Of a DNA stretch of 64,000 nt, positions 53,190 to 61,426 are shown piece by piece. The stretch is from Cutibacterium granulosum (lineage in GTDB: Bacteria; Actinomycetota; Actinomycetes; Propionibacteriales; Propionibacteriaceae): the NCBI RefSeq assembly GCF_900186975.1, contig NZ_LT906441.1, positions 682,001 to 746,000 of the forward strand. The letters are read 5' to 3'. Every line of letters begins with the position of its first letter. Positions within the stretch are counted from its first letter, which is position 1. The notes beneath the pieces are model-generated. The model was not told the DNA's origin and did no database searches. It saw nothing but the letters and a program-made list of their open reading frames with translations. The position numbers and the translations under genes are program-made.

Positions 53190-54461
53190 TCACAGTCCGA
53201 GCAGAACGAGGGGCACCACGCCAATTCCGTCTGGCCTCCGGTACGCCTGTGGGCCGGTGCTGATGACGACGGTATCGAGTAGTTTCGGCCCCAGCTCCTC
53301 CTGCAGCCAGGTGAGGTGCTTGACGTCGCGGTCGGTGATGGTGGAGGCAAGCTTCACCTCCAGCGCCAGTATCCGTCCGTCGCGGCGTTCCACGACGAGA
53401 TCCACCTCATGGTCACCGTTGCGGGTGCGCAGGTGATGGACCTGGCACTCATGGGCCTGGGCAGGCACCCGCACGCACAGGGTGACGAGTGACTCGAAAA
53501 GGGATCCGAGCATCGTTCCAGAAGCAGGATCCAGCGGGGTGCCTTCCGCGTTGAGCAGGTTCGACGCATCCAGACCAAGCAGATTCGCAGCCAGTGCCGG
53601 GTCGGCCAGATGATGTTTGGGGGAACTTCCCAACCTGTTGAGGACGCTGCCGGAGGGGAACCAGGCGGGAACTGGGTCGAGCAGCCACAGTGAGGCGAGC
53701 ACCCCGCGGTAGGAATCTGCTGTGGAACGTGCTGGCTTCTGCGCCTGCCCCGGGGTCGCCGCGTCGAGGATCTGGGAGTAGCTCGCCGTGGTCGACGTTG
53801 CTGCCGCGTATGCTCTCAGCCAGGCCATCATGGCTTCGGGTCGGCGCACGGCAAATCCTTGTTCCGGGACGTCCTTGTCGACGGCGTTGCGTAGGTAGGA
53901 GTCGATTGCGAATCGCCTGGCTCGCTCCCGCATGGTGCGGATCGCCGGAAAGCCTGAGGCGACGATCTCCTCGACGTACTCGGGCAGGCCAAACCGACTG
54001 TCTCCCTGCAGCGCAGGCCGACGACCGGTGAGAAGATCGGCAAGACTGACGGTCGGCTCGGTCAGTTGGCGCTCCTGCAGGGTCATCGGGCGCATCCGCA
54101 GTCGCCCGATACGTCCAGCTCCTGAGTGCTGACGTGTCTGCTCGTACGGTGTGGCTGATCCTGCCAGGAGGAATTGCCCACCGTGGGGGTCGTCGTCAAC
54201 GCTGTGTCGAATGACATCCCACACGGCGGGCACGTGTTGCCACTCGTCAACGAGCAGTGGACGGTTGCGAAGCAGGATGGTGGAGGGGTCTGCCTGGGTG
54301 ACGCTGCGTGTTGCAGGGTCGTCAAGACGCAGTGTGCCCTCGGCGCGGTGCTGAGCAGTTGTGGTCTTTCCGACGGCTTTTGGACCGTCAATGGCGATGG
54401 CAGGGACGTCGTCGAAGAGTTCGTCGAGCTCGGTGTCGACGGTGCGTCGGAGGTAGGCCAT
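53190..54461 (-). CDS. AAA ATPase with DUF4143 and nuclease-like C-terminus
   Basis: A 423-residue protein of the AAA_14/DUF4143 group. Walker A DGPKAVGKTT near residue 25, Walker B PLLVDEWQ near 70, sensor-like LLAGSAT near 99. The C-terminal part has a PD-(D/E)xK-like arrangement, NGDHEVDLV and ALEVK, typical of DUF4143 proteins and of the restriction-endonuclease fold. Function of the family is unknown; genes of this type are often multicopy and horizontally moved. On the minus strand TATGAT lies seven bases before the ATG and no ribosome-binding site is visible, so the mRNA may be leaderless. The gene is tightly enclosed by 65-bp direct repeats. Confidence 0.85.
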   Translation of the reverse strand: MAYLRRTVDTELDELFDDVPAIAIDGPKAVGKTTTAQHRAEGTLRLDDPATRSVTQADPSTILLRNRPLLVDEWQHVPAVWDVIRHSVDDDPHGGQFLLAGSATPYEQTRQHSGAGRIGRLRMRPMTLQERQLTEPTVSLADLLTGRRPALQGDSRFGLPEYVEEIVASGFPAIRTMRERARRFAIDSYLRNAVDKDVPEQGFAVRRPEAMMAWLRAYAAATSTTASYSQILDAATPGQAQKPARSTADSYRGVLASLWLLDPVPAWFPSGSVLNRLGSSPKHHLADPALAANLLGLDASNLLNAEGTPLDPASGTMLGSLFESLVTLCVRVPAQAHECQVHHLRTRNGDHEVDLVVERRDGRILALEVKLASTITDRDVKHLTWLQEELGPKLLDTVVISTGPQAYRRPDGIGVVPLVLLGL

Positions 54462-54487
54462 ACGTCGATCATAGGACGACCGACAAT

Positions 54488-54552
54488 CGAATCAGGCAAG
54501 TAGCAGGGTTTCTGTCAGGCAAACAGCAGCATCTGAATCAGGCAAGTAGCAG
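54488..54552. repeat. 65-bp direct repeat, copy 2 (upstream of DUF4143 ATPase)
   Basis: Same orientation as copy 1, three mismatches in 65 bases, starting 27 bases from the ATPase start codon and thus overlapping its probable promoter region. Confidence 0.95.
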
Positions 54553-54649
54553 GGTCGCAAGGCGCTGGAGCATGAACCCCGTCGGACGGGCAGTGCGGAT
54601 CACGCCATGCTGTGCTCGGCCACGGGACTGTGCTCGGCCACGGGCAACG

Positions 54650-54870
54650 TCATTGCTTGGCGTAGCGGCGCCAGCACGGCTGAAGACAGCCACCGGTGAT
54701 CAGGGTGGCCCCCAACAGCGCGAGCGGTGTCCACGGTAGGGCAGTGCTGCCCGGTTCCGAGTAGTCGATCATGTCGAGGACGCGGTTCAATGTCGTCAGT
54801 GAGCCCCAGGTGATGAGGGCCCCACGATGATGAGGGGCATTCCCATGACCGGATGGCTCAGGGGGTTCAT
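54650..54870 (-). pseudogene. small membrane protein gene with a frameshift
   Basis: Starts at the ATG at 54870, overlapping the DUF2599 stop by ATGA. The first frame reads MNPLSHPVMGMPLIIV and ends after about 24 codons. The adjacent frame then continues GALITWGSL ... LPWTPLALLGATLITGG ... to the TGA at 54650. One G is missing in the run at about 54817-54823. Restored, the product would have about 73 residues and two membrane helices. It could be a true null mutation, a phase-variable G tract or a sequencing error. Confidence 0.55.
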
Positions 54871-55343
54871 GGGGTCACCGTCCTTTCGTCGCCGGGGTTG
54901 CATGCTGCCAGAACCGTTCTGGCATAGCCGACATCTGGTCGCCACGCCTCAAGATTCCATGGATTCTTCCAGTATCCGACGGTTGCCAGATGGCACACGA
55001 GCTGGTTGCGGAACTTTCGGCCGTGCACCGAGGACGGTGACTTGCGTTCGTACTCCTGGTAGACCTTGTCCCCGCTGATCTGGGGGTGCAGCCTCATGGA
55101 AGGACGGAATCCCTCCCTGCGAAGGTGGACGTGGGCGCGAAGGCCTTGGTTGGTCTGCTCCACGACGATGTGATCGATGACGTTCGTCTCTGCGCCGATT
55201 GCCGCATGGCCGGTGTGGCGGGTGGACGACGGTGTGGCTGCTGAAGGAGTGGGGGAAACGGCTGCGTGAGCTGGGGAAACAGATGTGATCGTAGGGGTGA
55301 CAGCACATGTGGTGACGACTGCCAGGAGAAGCGCCTTCTTCAT
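54867..55343 (-). CDS. secreted DUF2599-domain protein
   Basis: A 158-residue exported protein. Signal peptide of about 28 residues ending AHA. A Pro/Ser/Thr linker is followed by the DUF2599 domain (about 55-150) with QLVCHLATVGYWKNPWNLE and the closing AACNP, giving the conserved Cys pair and Trp-rich centre. The role of DUF2599 is unknown; related proteins are found in actinobacterial secretomes. It is translationally coupled to the frameshifted membrane gene. Confidence 0.8.
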   Translation of the reverse strand: MKKALLLAVVTTCAVTPTITSVSPAHAAVSPTPSAATPSSTRHTGHAAIGAETNVIDHIVVEQTNQGLRAHVHLRREGFRPSMRLHPQISGDKVYQEYERKSPSSVHGRKFRNQLVCHLATVGYWKNPWNLEAWRPDVGYARTVLAACNPGDERTVTP

Positions 55344-55565
55344 GGGATTCCTTTGCTGGCATGGGTGGCACTACGAGCAGGGTAACCGTGCATCCGCCAG
55401 TGCACCGAACAGTGTCACGTGCAGAGACGGGGTGCGGAACACTCCATCGGCAAGCGTCATCAGTGCCGCTTCGTACCCAGTGCTCGTGGCCGGTCGTCCA
55501 CAGGCCAGCTCGGGTATGGAAAAGCCGGTGACAGAAGCTTTTCCGTCACCGGCCTGTGATCGCTG

Positions 55566-55648
55566 TGCGCGAGAGAGGAGTTGAACCTCCACGCCCCGAA
55601 GGGCACTGGCACCTGAAGCCAGCGCGTCTGCCATTCCGCCACTCGCGC
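55566..55648 (-). tRNA. tRNA-Leu (anticodon CAG)
   Basis: An 83-nt tRNA with acceptor arms GCGCGAG/CTCGCGC, discriminator A, anticodon stem CTGGC/GCCAG around TTCAGGT (CAG), a long variable arm and the GGTTCAACTCC T-arm. CCA is not encoded. Confidence 0.95.
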
Positions 55649-55744
55649 ATCGGGGTCGTAAGAACCCAACTCGAGAAGACTAGCACAGAGATGACTGCAG
55701 TGGAAAATCGAGGCAGGACTGCGTCACCGGTACCCGGATTTACG

Positions 55745-57100
55745 TCACTTGGCTCGTCTCCGACGTCGTTGCCGGTCCCTGTGCGGTCGCCCCCCATGCG
55801 GTCGTGCGGGGCGTCGGGTACCCCGTGGTGGTGTGCCGTGTGTGGTTCCTCGGCGGCGCGCTGCGCGAACTTTCCCTCGGCCCAGGACGGCTCCGATGAG
55901 GACTCCCACCAGCACGCCGCCAACGATGGCGAGAATCTGCCACGGCCCCCATGCCCTCGGTGGTTCCTGGTCGGCGTGGGGCACCGGCGCGCCCTGGGAG
56001 TCTGCGGTGCCGATCGTGTTCATGCGTGCCGCGATGGCGTTGAGGGATTCCGGCATGACGTCGGGGTTGTATCCGTGATGTACCTGCGAGCCCGCTGACA
56101 GGGCGTCCTGCCAGGTCTGCTTCATGGTGATGATCTTCTCGACGTAGCCCGATGAGTCGCAGACGATGTCGTCCTTGAGGCACACGGAGTACGTCTGTGG
56201 GTACGCCTCCGACGTGATCTGAGGTTGGGCCTCGTCAAGATCCTTGCGCAGGGCGGCGGTGTCGATGTTGCCGGAGTGCAGGTCGATCGTCGTCTGCACC
56301 AAGGACTGCACACGTTCCTGGGGATTGGGGCCGGCCTTGCGCGCCTGACCACGCAGGTAGTGCAGCAAGGCTGCCATGCCGATGCCGGACAGGTCGGCGG
56401 TGCCGTCAAGGCTCTGGACGTGCTGGGTGGGGTAGCGGTCCGGGTTGCCCATGAGCAGGGCCCCGGCCAGCCTGTTGGGCACGCTGGTGCGTCCCAGCGC
56501 CTCGGTGATGGCCTGGGCACCCTGGGAATAGCCGGCAAGCACCGTCCACTCCTTGGGGCAGCGTCTGCCCTCCGAATCGAGCAGGTCGGAGAGCTTGTCG
56601 GCTCCCTCGGTGGCCGAGTCGAAGTACTTGGTCGACGGGAACTCGTCATCGAGCAGCAGGTTGGTGAACGACTCGTCGGCCAAGGTGTGCGGATCGGTGG
56701 CAGGGTAGTCCAACCACACCTCGCGCACGCTCCCGTGCCCCTTCCACCTGGCGGCAAGGGCGTCTCGGGCCTTGGAGACGGTAGTGCCGTAGGGGGCCTT
56801 CTCGCCGGACCCCCGCACCCCGACGAAGAGCAGCGATGCACATGGTTGGCTGCTGGCCTTGGTGGAGGGAACCGGTTTGCCCGCCCACCTGGCTGAGGCA
56901 GATGCCTCGTCCGTGTCGGACGACTCCGGTGCGTGGACGGTACCTGGCAGATGGGAGTCGGCTGCCGCCACGCCCACTGCCTTGGTGACGCGCGCCCCGG
57001 GGGTGAGTACCGCGTCGGCCTGCGCGGCCGGTGAGCAGAACATCGTCATGATCATGGCCATGACGACGCCCAACACGCCCCTCGCCCCGCTGCGGTTCAT
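55745..57100 (-). CDS. cutinase-family serine esterase with C-terminal membrane anchor
   Basis: A 451-residue exported alpha/beta hydrolase. The signal sequence ends near AAQADA. The cutinase core (about 80-310) has the nucleophile GYSQG, an oxyanion-side FVGVRGSGE, a Cys pair and the Asp/His region (CDSSGY ... HHGYNPD). Near the C-terminus one helix (WQILAIVGGVLVGVLIGAV) and an Arg-rich tail anchor it in the membrane. Mycobacterial relatives hydrolyse lipids or esters. The ATG at 57100 is chosen as it opens the signal peptide; the open frame continues 36 codons upstream. Confidence 0.85.
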   Translation of the reverse strand: MNRSGARGVLGVVMAMIMTMFCSPAAQADAVLTPGARVTKAVGVAAADSHLPGTVHAPESSDTDEASASARWAGKPVPSTKASSQPCASLLFVGVRGSGEKAPYGTTVSKARDALAARWKGHGSVREVWLDYPATDPHTLADESFTNLLLDDEFPSTKYFDSATEGADKLSDLLDSEGRRCPKEWTVLAGYSQGAQAITEALGRTSVPNRLAGALLMGNPDRYPTQHVQSLDGTADLSGIGMAALLHYLRGQARKAGPNPQERVQSLVQTTIDLHSGNIDTAALRKDLDEAQPQITSEAYPQTYSVCLKDDIVCDSSGYVEKIITMKQTWQDALSAGSQVHHGYNPDVMPESLNAIAARMNTIGTADSQGAPVPHADQEPPRAWGPWQILAIVGGVLVGVLIGAVLGRGKVRAARRRGTTHGTPPRGTRRPARPHGGRPHRDRQRRRRRAK

Positions 57101-57225
57101 GACTGTCTGCTCATGGCCGGTGACTCCTCGTTCTGTTCCTGATGCTCCTGCCGATCCTGGTGTTCCTGCCGAACTTGGCCCCCGGCTCTCCGAGAGCCTC
57201 GCCGACACGCACAGGGATGAACGGT

Positions 57226-57687
57226 TCAGCCCTGCTGGAAGGTGCCCATGATCGAGGCGGAGTCCAAGGCGCTGGTGTGGATGGCGAACCTGGCCTGGAC
57301 GTTGGCCGCCCCCTGCGGAGCCTCGAGGGTCTCGGTGGGCAGGGCGTGGACGGTGAAGACGTAGCGGTGCGCCGGACCTGCTGGCGGGTTGGGGCCACCG
57401 TATCCCGGCTCCTGGTAGTCGGAGTCGAACTCGCGCACTCCCTGTGGCAGTGGGCCGCCGGCATCGATGTGGGTGACGTCGGCCGGGATGTCTGCCGCGA
57501 TCCAGTGCCAGAATCCCGACCCGGTGGGGGCATCGGGGTCGTAGCAGGTGATGGCGTAGGACTTGGTGCCCTCCGGGCCTGGGGTCCAGGAAAGCTCCGG
57601 CACGACATTCTCACCGCCTGCCCCGGAATGGGCGTAGCGCAGGGGGATCGCAGCTCCCTGCTCGAACGACGTGGTCTCAAGTTTCAT
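57226..57687 (-). CDS. PEBP-family protein (YbhB/YbcL type)
   Basis: A 153-residue phosphatidylethanolamine-binding-like protein. The family motifs DPDAPTGSGFWHW and GYGGPNPPAGPAHRY form the ligand pocket. AAGGAG precedes the ATG. The cellular role of bacterial members is unclear. It stands between the helicase and the cutinase gene, all on the minus strand with 125 bp and over 200 bp gaps. Confidence 0.92.
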   Translation of the reverse strand: MKLETTSFEQGAAIPLRYAHSGAGGENVVPELSWTPGPEGTKSYAITCYDPDAPTGSGFWHWIAADIPADVTHIDAGGPLPQGVREFDSDYQEPGYGGPNPPAGPAHRYVFTVHALPTETLEAPQGAANVQARFAIHTSALDSASIMGTFQQG

Positions 57688-57833
57688 GGTCGCTCCTTCT
57701 GGTTGTCGCGTGATGGCTCCAAGTGTCTGGTTCCATTGTGCAACGATGACGAGCCGGGCTGGGGAAGGGTGTGCACGGACGCCTCAGCCGGCCGGACGGG
57801 GTTCGGGGATCCATTCTGCGGGCCGAGCTCACG

Positions 57834-57923
57834 CCGGGCAGGACCCAGGGGCTCAATCGACGGGCAAGGCCCAGGGCTCGGGACGGGCAAGGCCCGGGGC
57901 TCAATCGAGTCGGGTGAAGGCCC
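57834..57923. repeat. imperfect tandem repeats spanning the helicase 3' end
   Basis: Three to four units ending in AAGGCCC. GGGGCTCAATCGA is exact at 57848-57860 and 57896-57908, and the second copy contains the helicase stop codon; CGGGCAAGGCCC is exact at 57861-57872 and 57884-57895. Confidence 0.8.
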
Positions 57924-60510
57924 GGGTGCGGACGACGAGTTCGCCCGCCTCGTCGCACTCGTCCAGGTCCACGGTGGCAGCGATGGACCAGTCGTGGTCG
58001 CCGTCGGGATCGTTGATGATCTGACGCACCGTCCACAGCCGCCCCCTCCTGGACTCCTCGACGACGAAGAATGCCGGGCTGCGGGCGTCCGGTCCGTCGT
58101 CGATCTCGTCGAACTCGTCCCAGTAGTCGCCCAGGGCGTCCTCCCAGAAGTCGCTCGTCATGGCCGAACCGGTCGGTTCCAGGGCAGCCAAGGCCTCGAA
58201 GTCGTCGTCGGCGGCAAGGATCACCCTGCGGAACATGGCATTGCGCACCGCCACCCGGAACGCCCGCGTGTTGGAGGTGAAGGTGTGCACCGGACGTGCC
58301 TCTTGGTTCCCGGTTCCTGGTTCGTTCGCGGTCTCGGGATTGGTGAGGGCCTCCCACTCGTCAATGAGGGAGGAGTCCGTGGAGCGTACGACCTCACCCA
58401 GCCACGAGATGACGTCCGCCAGCTCCTCGGTACGTTCGGCCTCCGGGACCGTCTGGCGCAGGGCACGGTAGGCGTCGGTGAGGTAGCGCAGCACGAGCCC
58501 CTCGGAGCGTTGCACCTTGTAGAACGCGCAGAACTCGCCAAAGGTCATGGCCCGTTCGTACATGTCGCGCACCACGGACTTGGGGGCCAGGGCATCGGGG
58601 GACACCCACGGGTGGCTCGGTGCGAAGATCTCGAAAAGTGCCTCGAGCATCTCTGCAAGCGGTTGGGGCCACTCCACGTCCTCGACGGCGTCCATGCGAT
58701 CCTGGTAGTCGTAGCCCTCGGCCTTCATGGCTGCGATCTTCTCGCCGCGAGCATGGCTCTGCTCGGCGTAGAGCACGGCCATGGGGTTGTCCAGGGTGGC
58801 CTCGATGACGCTGACGACGTCCATGGCATGGGTGGGCGATTCGGGGTCCAGGGTGGCGATGGCCTCGGCGGCGAACCCCGACAGCGGCTGATTGAGGGCG
58901 AAGTCGTCCTGCAGGGCCTCGTTCATGGCGTACTTGCGCCCACCCGGGGTCGGCTCGGGCAGCCGGTGCACCACCTGGGAGCGCAGCAGACCCGCCCCGA
59001 TCTGGACACCCCGCCGGTACAGCCGACGCCGCCGCGCCGGGTTGGTGATCGCAGCGTCGATGATGTGCTGGATGGCCGTGACGGTGTCCTCGTCACGTTG
59101 CAGCACGTTGAGCACCATCGCATCGGTGACGCGCATGGTGGCGTGCAGCGTCTCCGGGGTGGAGGTGATGAGTTTGTCGAAGGTCTCCTCGGTGTAGTCG
59201 ACGTATCCTTCCGGAGGCTTCTTGCGCTGCACCTTGCGTTTCTTCTTCGGGTCGTCGCCGGCCTTGGCCAGGGCCTTCGCATTGGCGACGACGTGCTCGG
59301 GGGCTTGGGCGACGACGTATCCGACGGTGTCGAAGCCGGCTCGTCCGGCGCGTCCGGCGATCTGGTGGAACTCGCGAGACTTGAGCACCCGGTTCCTGTG
59401 GCCGTCGAATTTCGTCAGCGCGGTGAACATGACGGTGCGAATGGGCACATTGATGCCCACCCCCAGGGTGTCCGTGCCACAGATCACCTTGAGCAGGCCG
59501 CGTTGGGCCAGCGATTCCACGAGGCGACGGTACTTGGGCAGCATTCCGGCGTGGTGCACGCCGATACCAGCGGTGAGGTACTTGCGGATCGTCGTGCCGA
59601 AGCCTCGTGAGAACGGGAATCCCTTGAGTTCATCGGCAATCTGGTGGCGTTCCTCGGTGGACAACAGCTTGATCGAGGTGAGCGACTGGGCACGTTCCAC
59701 GGCCTGCTTCTGGGAGGGGTGGACGATGTAGATCGGTGCCTTGCCGTCCTCGACGAGGTCGGCGATGGTGTCGTGGTCGGCCTTCATCGACCATTCGTAC
59801 ATCAGCGGTACCGGGCGAGTTGCTCCCGAGACCACCTCGACGTCACGGCCGATCTGCTCCTCCAGCGTGGTCGTGAGCCAGCTGACGTCTCCCAGGGTGG
59901 CACTCATGATGATCATCTGGGCCTGGGGAAGTTCGGAGAGGGGCACCTGCCAGGCCCAGCCGCGATCCGGGTCGGCGATGAAGTGGAACTCGTCCATGAT
60001 CACCTGGTCCACCTGGGCGTGTGACCCCTCGCGCAGTGCGATGTTCGCCAAGATCTCCGCGGTGCAGCAGATGATGGGGGCGGACGCGTTGACCGAGGCG
60101 TCACCGGTGACCATCCCCACGTTCTGCGCCCCGAACATCTCGCACAGGGCGAAGAACTTCTCCGAGACGAGGGCCTTGATCGGGGCGGTGTAGTACGTGC
60201 GCCCGCCTCCGCCGACGCAGGCGAACTGGCAGGCCGCGGCGATGAGCGACTTGCCGGAGCCGGTCGGGGTGGTGACGACGACGTGCGCCCCGGTGAGCAT
60301 CTGGTAGATGGCCTCCTCCTGGTGCTCGTACAGGCTCAGCCCATCCTTGGCGACGGCTCGCTCGATGTGGTCGATGACCATGTCGGGATCGATGGGGCGC
60401 GCCCCCGGCCACTGCCAGTCTCGCGGCCGCTCGGCGCGGTCGTCGGTGACGGGTTCCCGGCCATCGATGAGGTCTTCCAGGGCATCTTCCAGTCGCACGT
60501 CGTCCTCCAC
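57901..60510 (-). CDS. DEAD/DEAH-box helicase with DUF3516
   Basis: An 869-residue superfamily 2 helicase. Motif I TPTGSGKS (about 81-88), motif Ia, motif II DEFH, motif III SATL, and motif VI QIAGRAGRAG are intact. A Lys-rich insertion (KKKRKVQRKK) follows the second RecA domain, and the C-terminal DUF3516 domain occupies roughly the last 420 residues. The layout resembles Ski2/Mtr4-like helicases, so an RNA role is possible. The last codons lie within tandem repeats that extend past the stop. Confidence 0.9.
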   Translation of the reverse strand: MEDDVRLEDALEDLIDGREPVTDDRAERPRDWQWPGARPIDPDMVIDHIERAVAKDGLSLYEHQEEAIYQMLTGAHVVVTTPTGSGKSLIAAACQFACVGGGGRTYYTAPIKALVSEKFFALCEMFGAQNVGMVTGDASVNASAPIICCTAEILANIALREGSHAQVDQVIMDEFHFIADPDRGWAWQVPLSELPQAQMIIMSATLGDVSWLTTTLEEQIGRDVEVVSGATRPVPLMYEWSMKADHDTIADLVEDGKAPIYIVHPSQKQAVERAQSLTSIKLLSTEERHQIADELKGFPFSRGFGTTIRKYLTAGIGVHHAGMLPKYRRLVESLAQRGLLKVICGTDTLGVGINVPIRTVMFTALTKFDGHRNRVLKSREFHQIAGRAGRAGFDTVGYVVAQAPEHVVANAKALAKAGDDPKKKRKVQRKKPPEGYVDYTEETFDKLITSTPETLHATMRVTDAMVLNVLQRDEDTVTAIQHIIDAAITNPARRRRLYRRGVQIGAGLLRSQVVHRLPEPTPGGRKYAMNEALQDDFALNQPLSGFAAEAIATLDPESPTHAMDVVSVIEATLDNPMAVLYAEQSHARGEKIAAMKAEGYDYQDRMDAVEDVEWPQPLAEMLEALFEIFAPSHPWVSPDALAPKSVVRDMYERAMTFGEFCAFYKVQRSEGLVLRYLTDAYRALRQTVPEAERTEELADVISWLGEVVRSTDSSLIDEWEALTNPETANEPGTGNQEARPVHTFTSNTRAFRVAVRNAMFRRVILAADDDFEALAALEPTGSAMTSDFWEDALGDYWDEFDEIDDGPDARSPAFFVVEESRRGRLWTVRQIINDPDGDHDWSIAATVDLDECDEAGELVVRTRAFTRLD

Positions 60511-60551
60511 TGATCGGGGACTCCAACCTATCGAACTGGCATGATGTTCAC

Positions 60552-61220
60552 ATGACCAACGATCCTGCCCAGCCCGGTGACGCCCGCCTCGAGTTTCCCG
60601 CAGAGGTTGCCCGGGGGCGGCTCATCGCGGTACTGCCCTCAGCGCCGGCGAGCAGTCTCATGGCCCCGGTCGAGGTGATGATCCAGGAGAGGATTCGTGC
60701 GTTCAGCCTGCCGGCACACGACGTCGAGCTGCGCCGAGCACTGCTGCTGATCTTCGGGGTCCGTGCGTGTTTCGGGGTGCATGGCCACCTCGAGGCGCAG
60801 GAGGCGGCCGAACTGGCTGACGACGGGCAGTGCCGGGTGGGTTTCGTGCTGGGAAGTGGTCTGGACGACGAGACCATCGCCAGTCTGCACGAGGCTGGCG
60901 TCCCGGTGGCCGACGATGCCCTCACCCCCGGTGAGGTACGGCACACCTGGGCACGTGGTCTTGACGCCGTCCAGGTGATACCGGCGGACATGGCCTCGGC
61001 CTCCTACGGGCAGACACTGGGCGAGCTCGCGCCGGGGGTCCCTGTTATAGCCCGTGGCGGTGTCGGCAGCTACGCCGTACGACGATGGCTGGAGTCTGGG
61101 GCGTTGGCGGTCTGTGGTGACGACTCCCTCGTCGGCGACGTCGTCGAGGACGCCAACATGAATGCGCTGCGGGAACGCTGCCGGGGGTTGCGCGCCGTCG
61201 TCGACGACGTCGAGGCGTGA
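60552..61220 (+). CDS. KDPG/KHG aldolase-like protein lacking catalytic residues
   Basis: A 222-residue TIM-barrel protein aligned by eye to Eda: LIAVLP, HEAGVPVADDALTP and GLDAVQVIPADM ... GVPVIARGGVGSYAV match the order of Eda motifs. In true aldolases the Schiff-base Lys occurs as xVKxFPAE; here the position is Gln (AVQVIPAD). The usual Glu of the EVTLR motif is also replaced (AFSLP). It therefore probably lacks aldolase activity and may be a sugar-acid-binding or otherwise repurposed protein. It diverges from the helicase with a 41-bp gap and precedes pgi by 206 bp. Confidence 0.7.
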   Translation: MTNDPAQPGDARLEFPAEVARGRLIAVLPSAPASSLMAPVEVMIQERIRAFSLPAHDVELRRALLLIFGVRACFGVHGHLEAQEAAELADDGQCRVGFVLGSGLDDETIASLHEAGVPVADDALTPGEVRHTWARGLDAVQVIPADMASASYGQTLGELAPGVPVIARGGVGSYAVRRWLESGALAVCGDDSLVGDVVEDANMNALRERCRGLRAVVDDVEA

Positions 61221-61426
61221 TCGTCTCCCGAACGGCCCCGGGACCCTCTCGTTCCGTCGTCACACTCACCGTGAAAGTCCCCTGACAGTTCGGGCACACA
61301 CGGCACTCCCACTCCCGTCGCCACGTTCGTCGTCCACTCCGGAACATGGTTGCTCCCAGACCTCTGCGTGGAAGGTTGTGTGACGGCAGACCACATCCAT
61401 TCCACCGACCAACTACGCTGGGTGCC

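Noticed and set aside
57142-59610. 822-codon open frame antisense to PEBP and helicase genes
   Set aside because: Covers two confidently identified genes; composition is that of a complement frame.
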